A stretch of 64,000 bases of DNA from Planctobacterium sp047947135 (GTDB lineage Bacteria; Pseudomonadota; Gammaproteobacteria; Enterobacterales; Alteromonadaceae): assembly GCA_047947135.1 (NCBI GenBank), contig CP170457.1, positions 3,100,001 through 3,164,000 of the forward strand, given 5' to 3'. Positions 62,997 to 64,000 of this stretch are shown one piece after another. The position numbers and the translations under genes were made by a program. Under the pieces are notes generated by a model. That model saw nothing but the letters and a program-made list of their open reading frames with translations. It was not told the DNA's origin and searched no databases. The stretch's first letter is position 1, and every line of letters starts with the position of its first letter.

Positions 62997-64000
62997 CACC
63001 ACACTTCGGCACAAATCTGCAACACATTTCTCGTTTTCTGTGCTGGTATCATTGCTGGCTAGTTCGGCATTTGCGCAGGATAATGATCCACAGGAACGAA
63101 AGGCGATTACTCCGGCACACCAACTGTGTAGCGATGCCCCGGTTAAAGCGCAGCGGGTGCGACCCGGTCATGCCGTTGATGAATATGTTTTGCCACCCTG
63201 CGACACCGAACAAAAAATCACTCCCTGGTATCGTCCAATTGAGTTGGGGCCAGTGGTGCCAGATAGGTGGCGTATCGTTGAAAATATCGGTATCACCAGT
63301 AATTTACTGGATCCTTATGGCCCTCATAATCCATTAAAAGGCGATATGCCAATCTGGGGCAAAGACTGGTTCTACAATCTCTTAGCCATCTCAGACTCGG
63401 TAATCGAACCCAGAAACTTCCCGGTTCCGGTAGGCGTCGCTACAACCACACGCCCGGATTCACTGGATACTATCGGATTAGGTGATACCACCGTTTTTAG
63501 CCAATCTTTTATTGTTGAAAATGTGGTGTATAAAGGTGACACCGTCTTTAAGCCACCCGATCATGAATTTCGGCTAACGACTGTCTTTAACTATAATCGC
63601 GTACATGCCGATGAACGTGGCATTCTTAATATCGATCCTAATTTGGGTGGGGATGATGGACGGCGTCGTTCGGACCAGTTTTTAGGGATACAGGCGGCGT
63701 TTTACGACAAGCATTTGCGCAATGTGTCTGATCGCTACGATTTTGATAGTTTGCGTATCGGCATCCAGCCGTTTTCGTCTGACTTCAGGGGGTTTTTGTT
63801 TCAGGATTCTCAATTTGGTGTGCGTCTGTTCGGGACGCGCAACAACAACATATTCCAATACAACCTGGCGTGGTTCAGGCGAGTAGAGAAAGATACGAAC
63901 AGTGGATTGAATGATATTGGTCAGGGGCTCAGGGATGATGACATATTCGCAGCAAACCTGTACTGGCAAGACTTCCCAAGCAAAGGCTTTTTTAGCCAGG
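62986..64000 (+). CDS. Exported, probably outer-membrane protein, 3' end outside window
   Basis: The frame starts with ATG 62986, overlapping the lipoprotein gene by 11 bases, and is open to the window end (338 residues). The signal peptide ends SSAFAQ. The sequence then has alternating amphipathic strands with aromatic residues (e.g. FRLTTVFNYNRVH, FQYNLAWFRRVE), typical of large beta-barrels, plus two early cysteines. It could be an outer-membrane porin or conduit for the redox operon. I do not recognise the family. Confidence 0.75.
   Translation, partial: MGFNTTLRHKSATHFSFSVLVSLLASSAFAQDNDPQERKAITPAHQLCSDAPVKAQRVRPGHAVDEYVLPPCDTEQKITPWYRPIELGPVVPDRWRIVENIGITSNLLDPYGPHNPLKGDMPIWGKDWFYNLLAISDSVIEPRNFPVPVGVATTTRPDSLDTIGLGDTTVFSQSFIVENVVYKGDTVFKPPDHEFRLTTVFNYNRVHADERGILNIDPNLGGDDGRRRSDQFLGIQAAFYDKHLRNVSDRYDFDSLRIGIQPFSSDFRGFLFQDSQFGVRLFGTRNNNIFQYNLAWFRRVEKDTNSGLNDIGQGLRDDDIFAANLYWQDFPSKGFFSQ

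Overview
The window looks like a chromosomal segment of a marine gammaproteobacterium of the order Alteromonadales (Alteromonas/Aliiglaciecola/Paraglaciecola-like). This rests on gene content: an ordered ttcA - uspE - fnr - TauE-like - ccoS - ccoI - fixH - ccoPQON block, a bax gene followed by a DUF2987-type gene, Alteromonas-type sensor and secreted proteins, and moderate GC. No rRNA or tRNA genes and no CRISPR array were seen.

Layout. (1) 1-3.7 kb: LysE-type exporter end, exported beta-repeat protein, membrane protein, Bax-like glucosaminidase and DUF2987 protein. (2) 3.7-9.6 kb: a small island with two lipoprotein serine hydrolases, a membrane-anchored AraC regulator and a lipoprotein alpha/beta hydrolase. 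It is bounded by 72-bp direct repeats made from the 3' end of the DUF2987 gene. (3) 9.7-21 kb: micro-aerobic respiration core (ttcA, uspE, fnr, cbb3 oxidase and its assembly genes) with FNR-like operators, then a complementary pair of bacterioferritin subunits. (4) 21-28.6 kb: ordinary genes including a nuclease-fold protein, a solute-binding protein, lysC and a PAS histidine kinase. (5) 28.8-42.7 kb: a mosaic accessory island. It holds two truncated Rhs polymorphic-toxin genes with putative membrane immunity proteins, remains of ISL3, IS110 and IS5 elements, a REP-type transposase, two toxin-antitoxin pairs, short repeat families and small secreted proteins. Its edges carry a 42-bp direct repeat derived from a ceramidase-like gene. 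(6) 42.5-49 kb: ceramidase-like protein, AraC regulator divergent from a desaturase/reductase/ferredoxin fusion, S41-type protein and chromate transporter. (7) 49-55.7 kb: a divergent locus with AsnB, an aspartate-carbamoyltransferase paralogue, a 40-residue membrane peptide, an SSS symporter and a small exported protein on one side, and an N-carbamoyl amidohydrolase on the other. (8) 55.8-64 kb (runs off the window): a redox operon whose proteins have unusual fusions: FAD/NAD + two cNMP-binding domains + four-cluster ferredoxin; a b-type membrane protein; FHA + membrane segment + ten c-heme motifs; a double GlcG lipoprotein; and an exported, possibly outer-membrane protein.

The most promising undescribed systems are the redox operon at the right end and the ATCase-paralogue/symporter/carbamoylase locus. 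The Rhs island gives the clearest genome-evolution evidence: a toxin tip interrupted by an IS with exact termini and target duplication, and flanking repeats that define island edges. All database-level statements are from memory of families. No search was run.
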